A stretch of 15,277 nt of DNA from Verrucomicrobiota bacterium (GCA_018610125.1 JAHEOI010000085.1:1-15277); one strand, 5' to 3'; shown: positions 1 to 8,379, counted from the first letter of the stretch. Translations and numbers: made by a program. Notes: a model not told the origin generated them from the letters alone.

Positions 1-1
1 C

Positions 2-526
2 AGGTCGAGCCAGCGCCGCTACTTTGGACGCGGCGATTCCCATGCCGGTTATCAAAAGAATAGCCTCTTTCTCAAGCGGGATCACGCCAACGGGTTTCTG
101 GAAGCGAGCTACCTCATGGGGACGGCCCTGGAAGAGGATTGCCGAAGCCTTGTCAGCGCCGACCTGGACAACGACGGCAGGAAGGATTTGGCGTTGATGA
201 CCTACCAATCGGGTAATACCAAGGAAAAGGCGCTGCATCTTTTTCGAAATGTCGGGGCTTCAAGGAACCACTGGATAGGCTTTGATTTGACCCGGAAAGG
301 GGGCTCGGGAAGTGGACTGGGAGCCAGCGTGGAATTGGTCACAGACCGTGGCAAGCGCAAGGCGTGCCGGGTCATTGGCGATTCGTTTCGGTCGCAGTAT
401 TCAAGCCGGATCCATTTCGGCCTTGGGGAACGTGAGCGCGTCCAACGAGCATTTGTGCGGTGGGTTGACGGGACCTCCACACTCTTGAAGGGGCCCAAAA
501 TCGACAAGTATCATAAGGTGCCTTGA
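2..526 (+). CDS. FG-GAP/ASPIC-UnbV (CRTAC1-like) protein, 3' part only
   Basis: The frame is open from the first bases of the window, so this is the C-terminal 174 residues of a gene that starts upstream; the ATG at 116 is internal. The sequence shows one calcium-binding-type FG-GAP/VCBS loop (ADLDNDGRKDLAL) and then an ASPIC/UnbV domain. That domain is recognised from GLGASVELV, a stretch ending IHFGLG, and VRWVDG near the end. Proteins of this type are exported beta-propellers that are very numerous in PVC bacteria; their ligands are mostly unknown. The stop TGA at 524-526 lies 95 bp before the ATG of the next gene, which encodes the same domain pair, so the two are probably tandem paralogues transcribed together. 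Family assignment is firm. Function is not known. Confidence 0.85.
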   Translation, partial: RSSQRRYFGRGDSHAGYQKNSLFLKRDHANGFLEASYLMGTALEEDCRSLVSADLDNDGRKDLALMTYQSGNTKEKALHLFRNVGASRNHWIGFDLTRKGGSGSGLGASVELVTDRGKRKACRVIGDSFRSQYSSRIHFGLGERERVQRAFVRWVDGTSTLLKGPKIDKYHKVP

Positions 527-621
527 TCGAGGGTGACATCCTTATTCCAGCCCCTTACAGCAAGCCGTTATCGACATGCGAAAAACTCATGAATACACAC
601 CTGAGTCAATCTGACTGCTTT

Positions 622-2880
622 ATGTCAATTCCGGAGAGATTCCTTGGAGGATGGCATCGGCTCCTCTATTTTTCGTTGGGAGTGATCTTGTTGACGGGCT
701 CGAGTGGATGTAACGGGGGGAAGCGAATGCCCCGAGCTCCGGAGACTACGGCCATGGCCGAAGATCTGGAAAGAATTGCCCGCAATGCCAATCCCAGGAA
801 AAACGAGTACTTGAGCGATCGTCGTGTTGAAAAGCTTCGGGAAGCGTTAAACCAGCCATTGCCAAGTCGTCGACGGCTGGGGCTTAAGGTGTTGTTGGCA
901 AGCTCACTGTTAAATGCCGGATACAGTGAACAAGCAGTGACCGCTTACCGCGAGGTGAAAACGACCCTGAAGCAAAAAATGCCGAAACAAATGGAAAAGC
1001 GGGGGTTGTGGATTCGCAAGCAGATTGCGCTTTCATTCTTGCGGATTGGAGAGCAGGAGAATTGCCTGGAAAACCATACCATCGACTCATGCTTATTCCC
1101 TATCCGGGATGGAGGTGTTCATAAGATCAAGCGCGGCTCGCGAAAGGCGAAGGAGGTATTGCTCAAGATCTTGGAGGATTATCCCCACGACCTCGATGCC
1201 AAGTGGCTGCTGAACATTGCTTCGATGACCTTGGGGGAGTATCCGGATGGCATTCCGGAGCAATGGCGGGTCCCGCCCGAGACCTTTGAGGCGGACTATC
1301 AGATCGAGCGTTTCGTTGATGTGGCCGGTCGCCACGAGCTGGATGTCAACGCGCTGGCCGGCGGCGTGGTGGTGGCGGACTTCAATCGCGATGGGAGATT
1401 CGATATCATGGTATCCTCGATGGGCTTGAGGGATCAATTGAGGCTGTTTCGAGGTACCAAGGAAGGGACATTCCAGGAGGTTACAAAGGCTGCGGGGCTG
1501 ATGGGCCTCGTTGGTGGGCTGAATTTGATCCATGCCGATTACAATAACGACGGTTACCCGGATGTGCTCGTGCTTCGAGGCGGTTGGTTTGGGTCCCAAG
1601 GACGCCATCCGAACTCTCTCCTTCGAAACGATGGCGACGGCACCTTCACCGACGTCACCCGCTCGGCTGGTTTGTATAGCCGTTACCCGACGCAGACGGC
1701 GACTTGGTTCGATTATGATTTGGATGGCCACCTGGACTTGTTCATTGGGAATGAGACGTGGAAACGAGAATATCCCTGCGAGCTGTATCACAATAACGGC
1801 GACGGCACGTTCGACGAAGTCGCCCGAGAAGCTGGAGTGCGAGTAATCGGGTTGGTCAAGGGCGTGGTTAGTGCCGATATTAATAATGACCGCTATCCGG
1901 AGCTCTATATATCACGAATGACCGAGCCGAATCTGCTATTTGAAAACCGCGGTTCCAAACCGAAGGAGAGCTCGGATGGGTGGCGTCGGTTTACCGATAT
2001 CACAGAGAGAGCCGGGGTGGCCGAGCCTGATCATAGCTTCCCGGCGTGGTTTTGGGACTATAATAATGATGGTTGGCAAGACTTGTTTGTGGCGGGTTAC
2101 CGGATGGATGGCGTGGGAGATGTGCTTGCGGACTATTTGGGTCGTGAGCACGATGCGGAGCTGCCCCGCCTTTATCGGAACAACGGAGACGGCACATTTG
2201 AAGATGTCACCAAAGAAGCCCATCTTGATCGAATCGTCTATGCGATGGGTGCCAATTACGGGGATTTGGATAACGACGGCTTTCAAGATTTTTATGTCGG
2301 CACGGGCGATCCCGATTTATCGATGCTGATGCCGAATCGGATGTTCCGCAATGCCGAGGGGGAGGTCTTTCAAGATGTTACAAGCTCGGGCGGTTTTGGG
2401 CATCTCCAGAAGGGGCACGGCATCGCGTTTGTCGATGTCGATCAGGACGGGGATCAAGACATTTATGAAGTGATGGGAGGCGCTTATACCGGAGATGTCT
2501 ATCGCAACGCATTTTATGAGAATCCCGGTGGAGACAATCATTGGCTGAAGTTAAAATTGGTCGGTAACGAGACAAATCGCGGGGCGATCGGAGTGCGCGT
2601 CAAGGTGGTCACTGCCGGGCCCGACGGGACACGAGAGATCCATCGAACGGTCCGTACAGGCGGCAGCTTTGGGTCCGACTCTCTGATCCAAGAGATTGGC
2701 TTGGGGGATGCCGGGTCGATTGAGCGCGTTCGGGTTCACTGGCCGGTGAGTGATCAGGAGCGTACCTATCTCGGTCTGGAATTGGATCGTGCGTATCGAA
2801 TTATCGAAGGGAAAGCGAAGGCCGAAGAGTTGGCTTTGCAGTCCGTTCGGCTTGGACACGAGCGTGATGTCGCCCGCTAG
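622..2880 (+). CDS. CRTAC1-like FG-GAP repeat lipoprotein with C-terminal ASPIC/UnbV domain
   Basis: This is a probable exported lipoprotein of 752 residues from the ATG at 622. Residues 1-30 form a short basic N-terminus, a hydrophobic core (LLYFSLGVILL) and a lipobox-like SSGC with Cys30; serine instead of leucine at -3 is atypical. Residues about 45-200 are helical and TPR-like. Seven calcium-type FG-GAP loops follow, near residues 252, 305, 363, 418, 478, 547 and 604, several followed by NNGDGTF-type strands. They predict a seven-bladed beta-propeller. Residues about 639-720 are the ASPIC/UnbV domain (GAIGVRVKV, EIGLGDAGSIERVRVHW). I chose 622 because it places the signal peptide at the N-terminus. 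In-frame alternatives are ATG 589 and TTG 523, the latter overlapping the upstream stop, and no start has a good ribosome site. It is likely cotranscribed with the upstream paralogue. Its ligand cannot be told from sequence. Confidence 0.88.
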   Translation: MSIPERFLGGWHRLLYFSLGVILLTGSSGCNGGKRMPRAPETTAMAEDLERIARNANPRKNEYLSDRRVEKLREALNQPLPSRRRLGLKVLLASSLLNAGYSEQAVTAYREVKTTLKQKMPKQMEKRGLWIRKQIALSFLRIGEQENCLENHTIDSCLFPIRDGGVHKIKRGSRKAKEVLLKILEDYPHDLDAKWLLNIASMTLGEYPDGIPEQWRVPPETFEADYQIERFVDVAGRHELDVNALAGGVVVADFNRDGRFDIMVSSMGLRDQLRLFRGTKEGTFQEVTKAAGLMGLVGGLNLIHADYNNDGYPDVLVLRGGWFGSQGRHPNSLLRNDGDGTFTDVTRSAGLYSRYPTQTATWFDYDLDGHLDLFIGNETWKREYPCELYHNNGDGTFDEVAREAGVRVIGLVKGVVSADINNDRYPELYISRMTEPNLLFENRGSKPKESSDGWRRFTDITERAGVAEPDHSFPAWFWDYNNDGWQDLFVAGYRMDGVGDVLADYLGREHDAELPRLYRNNGDGTFEDVTKEAHLDRIVYAMGANYGDLDNDGFQDFYVGTGDPDLSMLMPNRMFRNAEGEVFQDVTSSGGFGHLQKGHGIAFVDVDQDGDQDIYEVMGGAYTGDVYRNAFYENPGGDNHWLKLKLVGNETNRGAIGVRVKVVTAGPDGTREIHRTVRTGGSFGSDSLIQEIGLGDAGSIERVRVHWPVSDQERTYLGLELDRAYRIIEGKAKAEELALQSVRLGHERDVAR

Positions 2881-2895
2881 CGCTGCGTTAACACC

Positions 2896-2932
2896 GGTCG
2901 GAAAAATCGCGAGAAATGGTTTTGAGCCGACC
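2896..2932 (+). terminator. weak hairpin between convergent genes
   Basis: GGTCGG (2896-2901) pairs with CCGACC (2927-2932). An adjacent AAAA/TTTT pairing partly closes the long loop, and three T follow. It lies 15 bp after the CRTAC1-like gene and between two convergent genes, the usual place for a terminator. The stem is short and the T-run poor. The same 134-bp gap also holds a perfect 12-bp palindrome, GGGAAATTTCCC, at 2984-2995, which is too tight to be a terminator. Confidence 0.25.
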
Positions 2933-3014
2933 TTTCAGGCCTTTTGTGTATCTGGGTGCCTGCACATCTAGCGAGGCAGAGGCGGGAAATTTCCCAGGGG
3001 GATTATCGCTTCCC

Positions 3015-5033
3015 TTATCGCGTCAGCAGCGGCGCGAGGACAAGGCTGACAATCGCCATAACGTTGATAAGGATATTCATGGAAGGTCCGGCTGTATCCT
3101 TAAGCGGATCACCGACGGTATCGCCGATCACGCAAGCATTGTGGGAATCGGAGCCTTTGCCGCCGACAAAACCTTGCTCGATAAGCTTTTTGGCATTATC
3201 CCAGGCGCCGCCGCTGTTCGCCATGAGGAGGGCCAATAGCACACCGCTTAACAAGGCGCCTATTAATAAGCCTCCAAGGGCTGCGGCGCCGAGTGTGAAC
3301 CCGACAAGCACCGGTGCTCCCACGGCGATCAAAGAAGGAGGCATCATTCGCTCAAGCGCTGCCCGGGTTGCGATATCAACACAGCGCGCGGTGTCGGGAT
3401 CGGACGTCCCTTCCAATAAACCGGCGATATCGCGAAACTGGCGTCGGATTTCAGTAATCATTTCAGCCGCGGCCTGTCCGACCGCCGTGATCAACATCGA
3501 CGCGACCACGAATGGGATGCCGCCGCCGATGAACAGCCCGAACAGGACGCGTGAGTCTGTGATGTCGAGTGTGAGGTTGGGAATATGATGGGCACGCACG
3601 GTATTGACGTAAGCGGTAATAAGCGTCAAGGCGGCCAGTCCGGCAGCGCCGATAGCAAATCCTTTTCCGATGGCTGCTGTGGTATTACCTGCCTCGTCGA
3701 GGGAATCCGTTATCCGACGCGTTTCCGGGGACATCTCGGCCATTTCAGCAATCCCGCCGGCGTTGTCGGCGACCGGACCGTACGCATCGATGGCCATGGT
3801 GATTCCGACGGTTGCCAGCATGCCGACGGCGGCGATTCCGATACCATAAATCCCGGCCAGAGTGCTGCTGACGAAGATGATGACCCCGAAACTGAGCAGG
3901 GGCAGTGCGACGGATTGCATGCCGGTTGCGAGCCCGCTAAGCATGACGGTGGCGACCCCGGTCTCAGAGGATTGGGCGATGCTTTTTACCGGCCTGCCCG
4001 CGGTGTAGTACTCGGTGTTTATGCCTATCAGGATGCCGCCGAGTCCGCCCAATATCAGACTGGCCCATACGGTCCAAGCGACTCCAAGGAGCTGTGTTAA
4101 ACCGTAAGATAGCGTCATAAAGAGAAAGGCCGCTCCGACTGTTCCGAATCGGAGAGCATCCAATGGCCTGTGTTGGCTGAATTCACCCACAAGCCAGATT
4201 CCGATGATGGAGCAGAGCAGGCCCAAGGTGGTCAGGGCGAGCGGGAGATAGAAGAGTCCGGCCTGGTCGCTCGCAATCGCAGTCATTGCTTCTGTCGAGA
4301 GGGTTGCCGCAATGGCGATCGAGGCCACTTGAGCGCCACAATACGATTCGAAGATATCCGAGCCCATTCCGCCAATATCGCCGACATTATCCCCGACGTT
4401 GTCGGCGATGACGCCGGGATTGCGTCGGTCATCTTCCGGAATCCCAGCCTCGACCTTACCGACCAAATCCGCCCCCACATCCGCGGCTTTGGTGAAAATC
4501 CCGCCACCGACCCGGAAAAAAAGCGCTACGACCGAGGCGCCCATGGCGAAACCATGAAGCACATGGGCTTCGCCGGTCTGCTTGACGAACAGCAAAAACA
4601 AGGTGCCGAGTCCGATAAGCCCGACCGAGGCCACGACCAGTCCCATAATCGATCCGCCAAGAAATGCGGTTCGGAGGGCGTGCGCCCCATTCTTGTCGCG
4701 GGCGATGATGGCAGTCCTGACATTGGCTCGGGTCGCCGTGAACATGCCGACCGTCCCCGCAAAGCTGGAAGCGACCGCTCCGGATCCGAATGCGGCCGCT
4801 TGATAGACGTCATTGGCAAACCCGATGAGGAATCCGATCGCCAAAACGAACAAGGCCAGGACCTTGAATTCGCCAAGGAGAAACACACGGGCTCCGAGCT
4901 GAATCTGGCCGGCGATCTCATTTGCTTTTCCTGCTTCGATCGGGACGCGGAGGATCGATCGAAAAATGCCGAACGCTACGAGTAAGCCAAGCAGACCGAC
5001 GATGGGAGTGAGGATGTCGTAGCTTACAGCCAT
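3015..5033 (-). CDS. hppA: membrane-bound K+-dependent-type ion-pumping pyrophosphatase
   Basis: This 672-residue integral membrane protein hydrolyses pyrophosphate and pumps H+ or Na+ out of the cytoplasm. Its length is within the usual bacterial range. The substrate signature DVGADLVGKVE is at residues 185-195, followed by DNVGDNVGD at 211-219, and a second aspartate-rich pyrophosphate site, GDTVGDPLKD, is at 637-646. GNTTAAIGKG (449-458) has Ala453 and Gly456 where K+-independent enzymes have Lys and Thr, so it should need K+. Glu229 in DIFESY occupies the membrane position seen in Na+ pumps and in some K+-dependent H+ pumps, so the ion is undecided. DDRRNP (201-206) replaces the usual DDPRNP. 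The ATG at 5033 has a TTGGAG ribosome site 9 bases upstream. The DUF3891 gene ends 53 bp upstream on the same strand. It probably recycles biosynthetic pyrophosphate. Confidence 0.97.
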   Translation of the reverse strand: MAVSYDILTPIVGLLGLLVAFGIFRSILRVPIEAGKANEIAGQIQLGARVFLLGEFKVLALFVLAIGFLIGFANDVYQAAAFGSGAVASSFAGTVGMFTATRANVRTAIIARDKNGAHALRTAFLGGSIMGLVVASVGLIGLGTLFLLFVKQTGEAHVLHGFAMGASVVALFFRVGGGIFTKAADVGADLVGKVEAGIPEDDRRNPGVIADNVGDNVGDIGGMGSDIFESYCGAQVASIAIAATLSTEAMTAIASDQAGLFYLPLALTTLGLLCSIIGIWLVGEFSQHRPLDALRFGTVGAAFLFMTLSYGLTQLLGVAWTVWASLILGGLGGILIGINTEYYTAGRPVKSIAQSSETGVATVMLSGLATGMQSVALPLLSFGVIIFVSSTLAGIYGIGIAAVGMLATVGITMAIDAYGPVADNAGGIAEMAEMSPETRRITDSLDEAGNTTAAIGKGFAIGAAGLAALTLITAYVNTVRAHHIPNLTLDITDSRVLFGLFIGGGIPFVVASMLITAVGQAAAEMITEIRRQFRDIAGLLEGTSDPDTARCVDIATRAALERMMPPSLIAVGAPVLVGFTLGAAALGGLLIGALLSGVLLALLMANSGGAWDNAKKLIEQGFVGGKGSDSHNACVIGDTVGDPLKDTAGPSMNILINVMAIVSLVLAPLLTR

Positions 5034-5086
5034 GAATTGTCTCCAAGATCAAAGGGCAAAACCGATTTAAAGTCCAGTCAAATGCG

Positions 5087-5863
5087 TTAGGGAGGTTGCA
5101 AACGCAAACGGAGCGTTACCGTGGGCGCCTCTTGAAACGCTTCTTGGAGAGTGGTGTCGTCGGTGAACCGACCGCTCAACACTCGGCCATCGCACGGTAC
5201 GGTCAAGGACTCGACATGAAACGGCCACGGCGAGACCGTGACCTCATCGGGGGCGCTTGGGGACAGGGTCAGTCTGGTTGCTCCCTCTTTCCCTGGAACC
5301 CCTTCAATCGCCATCTCATCCGAAAGCCCCATACAGAGATGGAGCGAGATTGTATCCCAGATCCAAACCAGGCGGCTGTTGTGATGAGCCACATCACCGT
5401 GACTCCAATCGGCATATTGCGGATCTGCTTGTAGCGAGCTGAGCAGTTTCTCTTCAAGCGAAGCCTGCCGGCTTAGGAATGAATTCACAGCTTGCGCTTC
5501 CTCATCGTTTTTGGGATGGGAAAATCGCTCGCAAAGCGCGCGGTTATGCATCGATACCAATAATCCCGCGTAGCGGGAGACCTGCGGCATCCATTCGGCA
5601 CCCCGAGACCAGATTGTAAGGTGATCGAGCAGGGGCATTTCCGTGAAGTTGTAGGGAAAGCCGGTTGCCGGATTCAGACGAGGGGCGGTATCCCAAGGGA
5701 TCCAGCCCAAATCATGCTGTTCGGTCCCCAGGCTGACCTCCTCAAACGGTTGAAAAGGGGAGACAGGCGCCCGCCCCCAAGCCTTGGCGAGCTGTCCTGC
5801 AACCCATGCATGGGTTGCCTGTGAAATGCAAAGCATTCCCTGCTGACTCGATCGAATAATCAT
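5087..5863 (-). CDS. DUF3891 family protein
   Basis: This is a soluble protein of 258 residues with no signal peptide or membrane segment. It matches the DUF3891 pattern: an N-terminal MIIR...ISQATHAWVAGQLA, then EQHDLGWIPWD (48-58) and a following GFPYNFTEM (68-76). Conserved His18, His50-Asp51 and His106 could form an HD-like metal site; this is inference from their spacing, and no biochemical role of the family is known to me. The middle part (GDVAHHNSRLVWIWDTISLHLCMG) is typical of the family. The ATG at 5863 has no good ribosome site immediately upstream; the only strong one, AAAGGAGG, lies 46 bases away (see findings). hppA starts 53 bp downstream, so the two may be cotranscribed, but no functional link is obvious. 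Confidence 0.85.
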   Translation of the reverse strand: MIIRSSQQGMLCISQATHAWVAGQLAKAWGRAPVSPFQPFEEVSLGTEQHDLGWIPWDTAPRLNPATGFPYNFTEMPLLDHLTIWSRGAEWMPQVSRYAGLLVSMHNRALCERFSHPKNDEEAQAVNSFLSRQASLEEKLLSSLQADPQYADWSHGDVAHHNSRLVWIWDTISLHLCMGLSDEMAIEGVPGKEGATRLTLSPSAPDEVTVSPWPFHVESLTVPCDGRVLSGRFTDDTTLQEAFQEAPTVTLRLRLQPP

Positions 5864-5942
5864 CCGGTCTGATGTTGGGTGCGCATCTACGATTGCATGG
5901 CTTCTATAGCCTCCTTTGTCAAATGCGGGTCTGATTCCCTGA

Positions 5943-5963
5943 GTGGTTTCAGGCCTAAACCAC
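5943..5963. promoter_or_regulatory. 7-bp inverted repeat upstream of the DUF3891 gene
   Basis: GTGGTTT (5943-5949) and AAACCAC (5957-5963) are perfect inverted arms around a 7-base spacer containing the palindrome AGGCCT. The element lies 80 bp upstream of the DUF3891 start and about 170 bp beyond the end of the dehydrogenase-like gene. It has no T-run on either side, so an operator or RNA hairpin is more likely than a terminator. No regulator is identified. Confidence 0.35.
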
Positions 5964-6019
5964 GCTCAAAGTAGACGCCCGATTTTTGTAAGAGGATTGC
6001 CCGCGAAAAACAACGAATT

Positions 6020-6059
6020 GCGCGAAGGGGAAAAAAGGAAATTCTTCTTTCCTTCGCGC
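6020..6059 (-). terminator. likely intrinsic terminator of the dehydrogenase-like gene
   Basis: Perfect 9-bp arms GCGCGAAGG (6020-6028) and CCTTCGCGC (6051-6059) enclose a purine/pyrimidine-rich interior that extends the pairing imperfectly. On the - strand a T5 run follows about ten bases after the stem. The hairpin lies 70 bp after the stop at 6130 and ahead of the DUF3891 gene. It probably separates the dehydrogenase transcript from DUF3891-hppA. Confidence 0.5.
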
Positions 6060-6129
6060 CCTTTGCGGGTAAAAACTCCTTCTTTCCAATATCGATCCCG
6101 TCCGGGGGCCCTTTCTCCCCTCCCCCCTG

Positions 6130-8094
6130 CTACTTCTTTTCGGCCAAGCGTCGCGCCACGAATTTGCGAATCTTGGGGATTTTGGTGCTTTGGGCCAGCT
6201 TCACTGCCCGCTCGGGATTCTCAGCGACAGCGGGCTCAATGCCGTACCAGATCATCAACGGGAGATTCGGGTCACTGGCATCCTTGCCATGTTGTGCGAG
6301 CTTTGAAGCGACGGGCCATCGGTCGACGTGCGGTATCCGTTGCAGCGCGGAGGCGAGAAAAAGCCGAACCAGCGGAGACGGGTCTTCCGCAGCCATGGTC
6401 TGGAAACGTTTTATGGCCCTTTGGGGCGGGTCCCTCTCCTCAACGAGCAGCCGTACTCCCCAGCTACGCACATGCTCATTGTCGTGATCGAGAAGGGAAA
6501 GCTTGTCTGCGGTGCTCAGCCCGCCGGTAACATTGAGCGCCCAGATGGCCCGTAAGTGCTTGGTTGCGTTGGCAGGTCGGTTGAGGACTTTTTCAAGTGC
6601 CTTGTGAACCGACCTCATCGGCTTTCCACGAGCGGCTCGTTCCTGGAGAACCCGTCGAGCATGCCGGACGAACCATTCGTTTTCGTGAAACTGGAGGCTG
6701 ACGAGCTTCTTGTCGGGCAGGGCTCCGATGTCATCGTAACGGACGGGCTCCGGTCCGCCGTAAGTGATCTTGTAGATGCGACCGCTCTTGCGATGGACAC
6801 CGTCATTGTCGTGACATTCGCCCGTGTCACTCCAGTCACTGATAAAGACTCCCCCATCCGGTCCATACAGCAAGGAAATTCCTCGAAACCAAGGATCCTT
6901 GGCTTGGAGAAAATCGGGAGCATGCTGTCCGACATATCCGGAGCCGCGACGCTTAAGGCGATCGTGATTGATCCGGTTGCCATGGAGGTTATGCATGAAA
7001 ATCGAACCGCGATAGGAGTCGGGCCAGTTATCGCCCAGATAAATCATCGCCCCCACATGGGCGTGTCCGCCTCCGGCCGCGTCATGAGGGCCCCGGCCGC
7101 CTCGTGAAGCCTGCCAATCATCGCCGGCAAAGTGGCGGTGATCGGAGGTGGCTTGGATCAGCTCGTAAGTATTCGCCGTGAAATCCTCTCCATACATCCG
7201 CTTGTAATGAGCACCGGGAATCACGTGCCATAGGTGGCCGATGACACAGTTGGTGAAAAACGCTTGGCCATGCTCATCAAAATCGAGTCCCCATGGATTG
7301 GTTGTTCCACGGCAGACGATCTCAAAGATCTCCTTCGTAGGATGATATCGCCAGACACCGCCTTTAAAAGGCACGCGCTCTTCCTTGGAAGTACCCGGCT
7401 TGCCGACTCGGGAGGTACCTTGGATCCCTTGGGTGCCATAAAGCCAGCCATCCGGTCCCCATTCGAGGCCATTAAAAACGCAATGGCCGATCCCTCCGTC
7501 ATTCCATCCGTTCAAAAGCACCTTGGGCTTGCCATCCGGCACGTCATCCCCGTCACGGTCCGGAATAAAGATAAGCTCGGGAGTCGAGCAAGCCCATACC
7601 CCGCCAAAGCCGACTTCAATACTGGTCAGGTTCTTCGCGCCATCCCAAAAGACGGTCCGCTTGTCAAATTTGCCGTCGTGATCGCTGTCTTCGAGGATGA
7701 GTATTCGGTCGTTGACCGGTGAATCCCACGGACCGCCGGAACCTTCATAAGTGTAACACTCGGCGACCCACAATCGCCCGCGATCGTCCAAAGTCATCGC
7801 CACCGGTTGCGCCACTGCCGGCTCACTGGCGAACAGGCTGATGTCAAAGCCGTCCGGTAGCGTCATCCCATTCAGTGCCTTTGTGGCGTTGATTGGCTCA
7901 GCTTCGGGCTCTTCGGTGTTTTTTACGCCGTCAGGGTAGCGGTAATTCGCGCGATTGGCCTCTTTCGGTTCCTTCGGCGGCTTTGGAGAATCGTCCGATG
8001 CGATACCCATCGAAGTAAGCCCGGAGACCCAGCATAACGCTGCCAAAAGGAGCCCGACGCGTAATCCACCATGCCGATGGTATTTCTGGTACAT
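6130..8094 (-). CDS. PVC-type putative membrane-bound dehydrogenase domain protein, without cytochrome domain
   Basis: This is an exported protein of 654 residues. A basic N-terminus and hydrophobic core VGLLLAALCWVSGL give a probable signal peptide cleaved near Ala32. Residues about 75-445 are the Pirellula/Verrucomicrobium-type N-terminal propeller (the TIGR02604 family). Marks are LPDGFDISLFASEPAVAQPVA, GRLWVAECYTY, LEDSDHDGKFDKRTVF, EWGPDGWLYGTQG and GGVFISDWSDTGECHD. Residues about 465-650 are helical HEAT-like repeats. Full-length relatives commonly continue with more HEAT repeats and a CxxCH cytochrome c domain. Here the gene stops at RKFVARRLAEKK and no CxxCH occurs anywhere in the protein. 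Catalytic activity is unproven for the family, and without haem this member may be a carbohydrate-binding or sugar-oxidising propeller. A weak promoter (TTGTCT 8125-8130, 17 bp, TAAAAC 8102-8107) would give an almost leaderless mRNA. Confidence 0.9.
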   Translation of the reverse strand: MYQKYHRHGGLRVGLLLAALCWVSGLTSMGIASDDSPKPPKEPKEANRANYRYPDGVKNTEEPEAEPINATKALNGMTLPDGFDISLFASEPAVAQPVAMTLDDRGRLWVAECYTYEGSGGPWDSPVNDRILILEDSDHDGKFDKRTVFWDGAKNLTSIEVGFGGVWACSTPELIFIPDRDGDDVPDGKPKVLLNGWNDGGIGHCVFNGLEWGPDGWLYGTQGIQGTSRVGKPGTSKEERVPFKGGVWRYHPTKEIFEIVCRGTTNPWGLDFDEHGQAFFTNCVIGHLWHVIPGAHYKRMYGEDFTANTYELIQATSDHRHFAGDDWQASRGGRGPHDAAGGGHAHVGAMIYLGDNWPDSYRGSIFMHNLHGNRINHDRLKRRGSGYVGQHAPDFLQAKDPWFRGISLLYGPDGGVFISDWSDTGECHDNDGVHRKSGRIYKITYGGPEPVRYDDIGALPDKKLVSLQFHENEWFVRHARRVLQERAARGKPMRSVHKALEKVLNRPANATKHLRAIWALNVTGGLSTADKLSLLDHDNEHVRSWGVRLLVEERDPPQRAIKRFQTMAAEDPSPLVRLFLASALQRIPHVDRWPVASKLAQHGKDASDPNLPLMIWYGIEPAVAENPERAVKLAQSTKIPKIRKFVARRLAEKK

Positions 8095-8178
8095 GCTTCT
8101 TGTTTTAGGTCAAGACCGACCGCAAGACAAGGAGGGAATGGCGGTCATGCCGATGCAGAAAGAGTGTAAGAGCCCCCA

Positions 8179-8243
<65 letters not shown>

Positions 8244-8257
8244 GGGGGAAGGAACCA

Positions 8258-8379
8258 CGGTAGGGACGGCACTCCGCTGCCGTCCGCTCCTGGACGTCGG
8301 GGACGACGTCCCGATCAGGCCGTCGCAGTGAACTTCCTCTTCCCTTTTGCAGGGGCGAGGACTCGAGGTGAAGGGTTCT
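8258..8379. repeat. dispersed palindromic repeat element, copy A
   Basis: The first 64 bases match copy B at 14116 with four mismatches. The alignment continues to 8379 after a 10-base gap and an 18-base insertion relative to copy B. It contains three hairpins: GGACGGCA/TGCCGTCC (8264-8285), GGACGTC/GACGTCC (8292-8311), and an imperfect 10-bp-arm stem (8336-8360). It has no coding potential of its own. The size, hairpins and dispersal fit a REP- or MITE-like element. Confidence 0.9.

Noticed and set aside
523..588. TTG 523 or ATG 589 as start of the second CRTAC1-like gene
   Set aside because: These would put 11 to 33 extra residues ahead of the signal peptide. ATG 622 is preferred, although 589 cannot be excluded.
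1093..1791. A 232-codon - strand frame antisense to the CRTAC1-like gene
   Set aside because: The + strand frame shows clear FG-GAP repeats here; the antisense translation has no recognisable domain.
4170..4985. A 271-codon + strand frame antisense to hppA
   Set aside because: hppA is certain on the other strand. The frame is a by-product of its glycine- and alanine-rich codons, and its translation matches no family.
5894..5922. Promoter with perfect TTGACA (5917-5922, - strand) for the DUF3891 gene
   Set aside because: At 17 bp spacing the -10 position is CATGCA, which is poor, and the better TATAGA is only 8 bp away. I do not call a promoter.
7234..7722. A 162-codon + strand frame antisense to the dehydrogenase-like gene
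   Set aside because: Propeller motifs on the - strand explain it.
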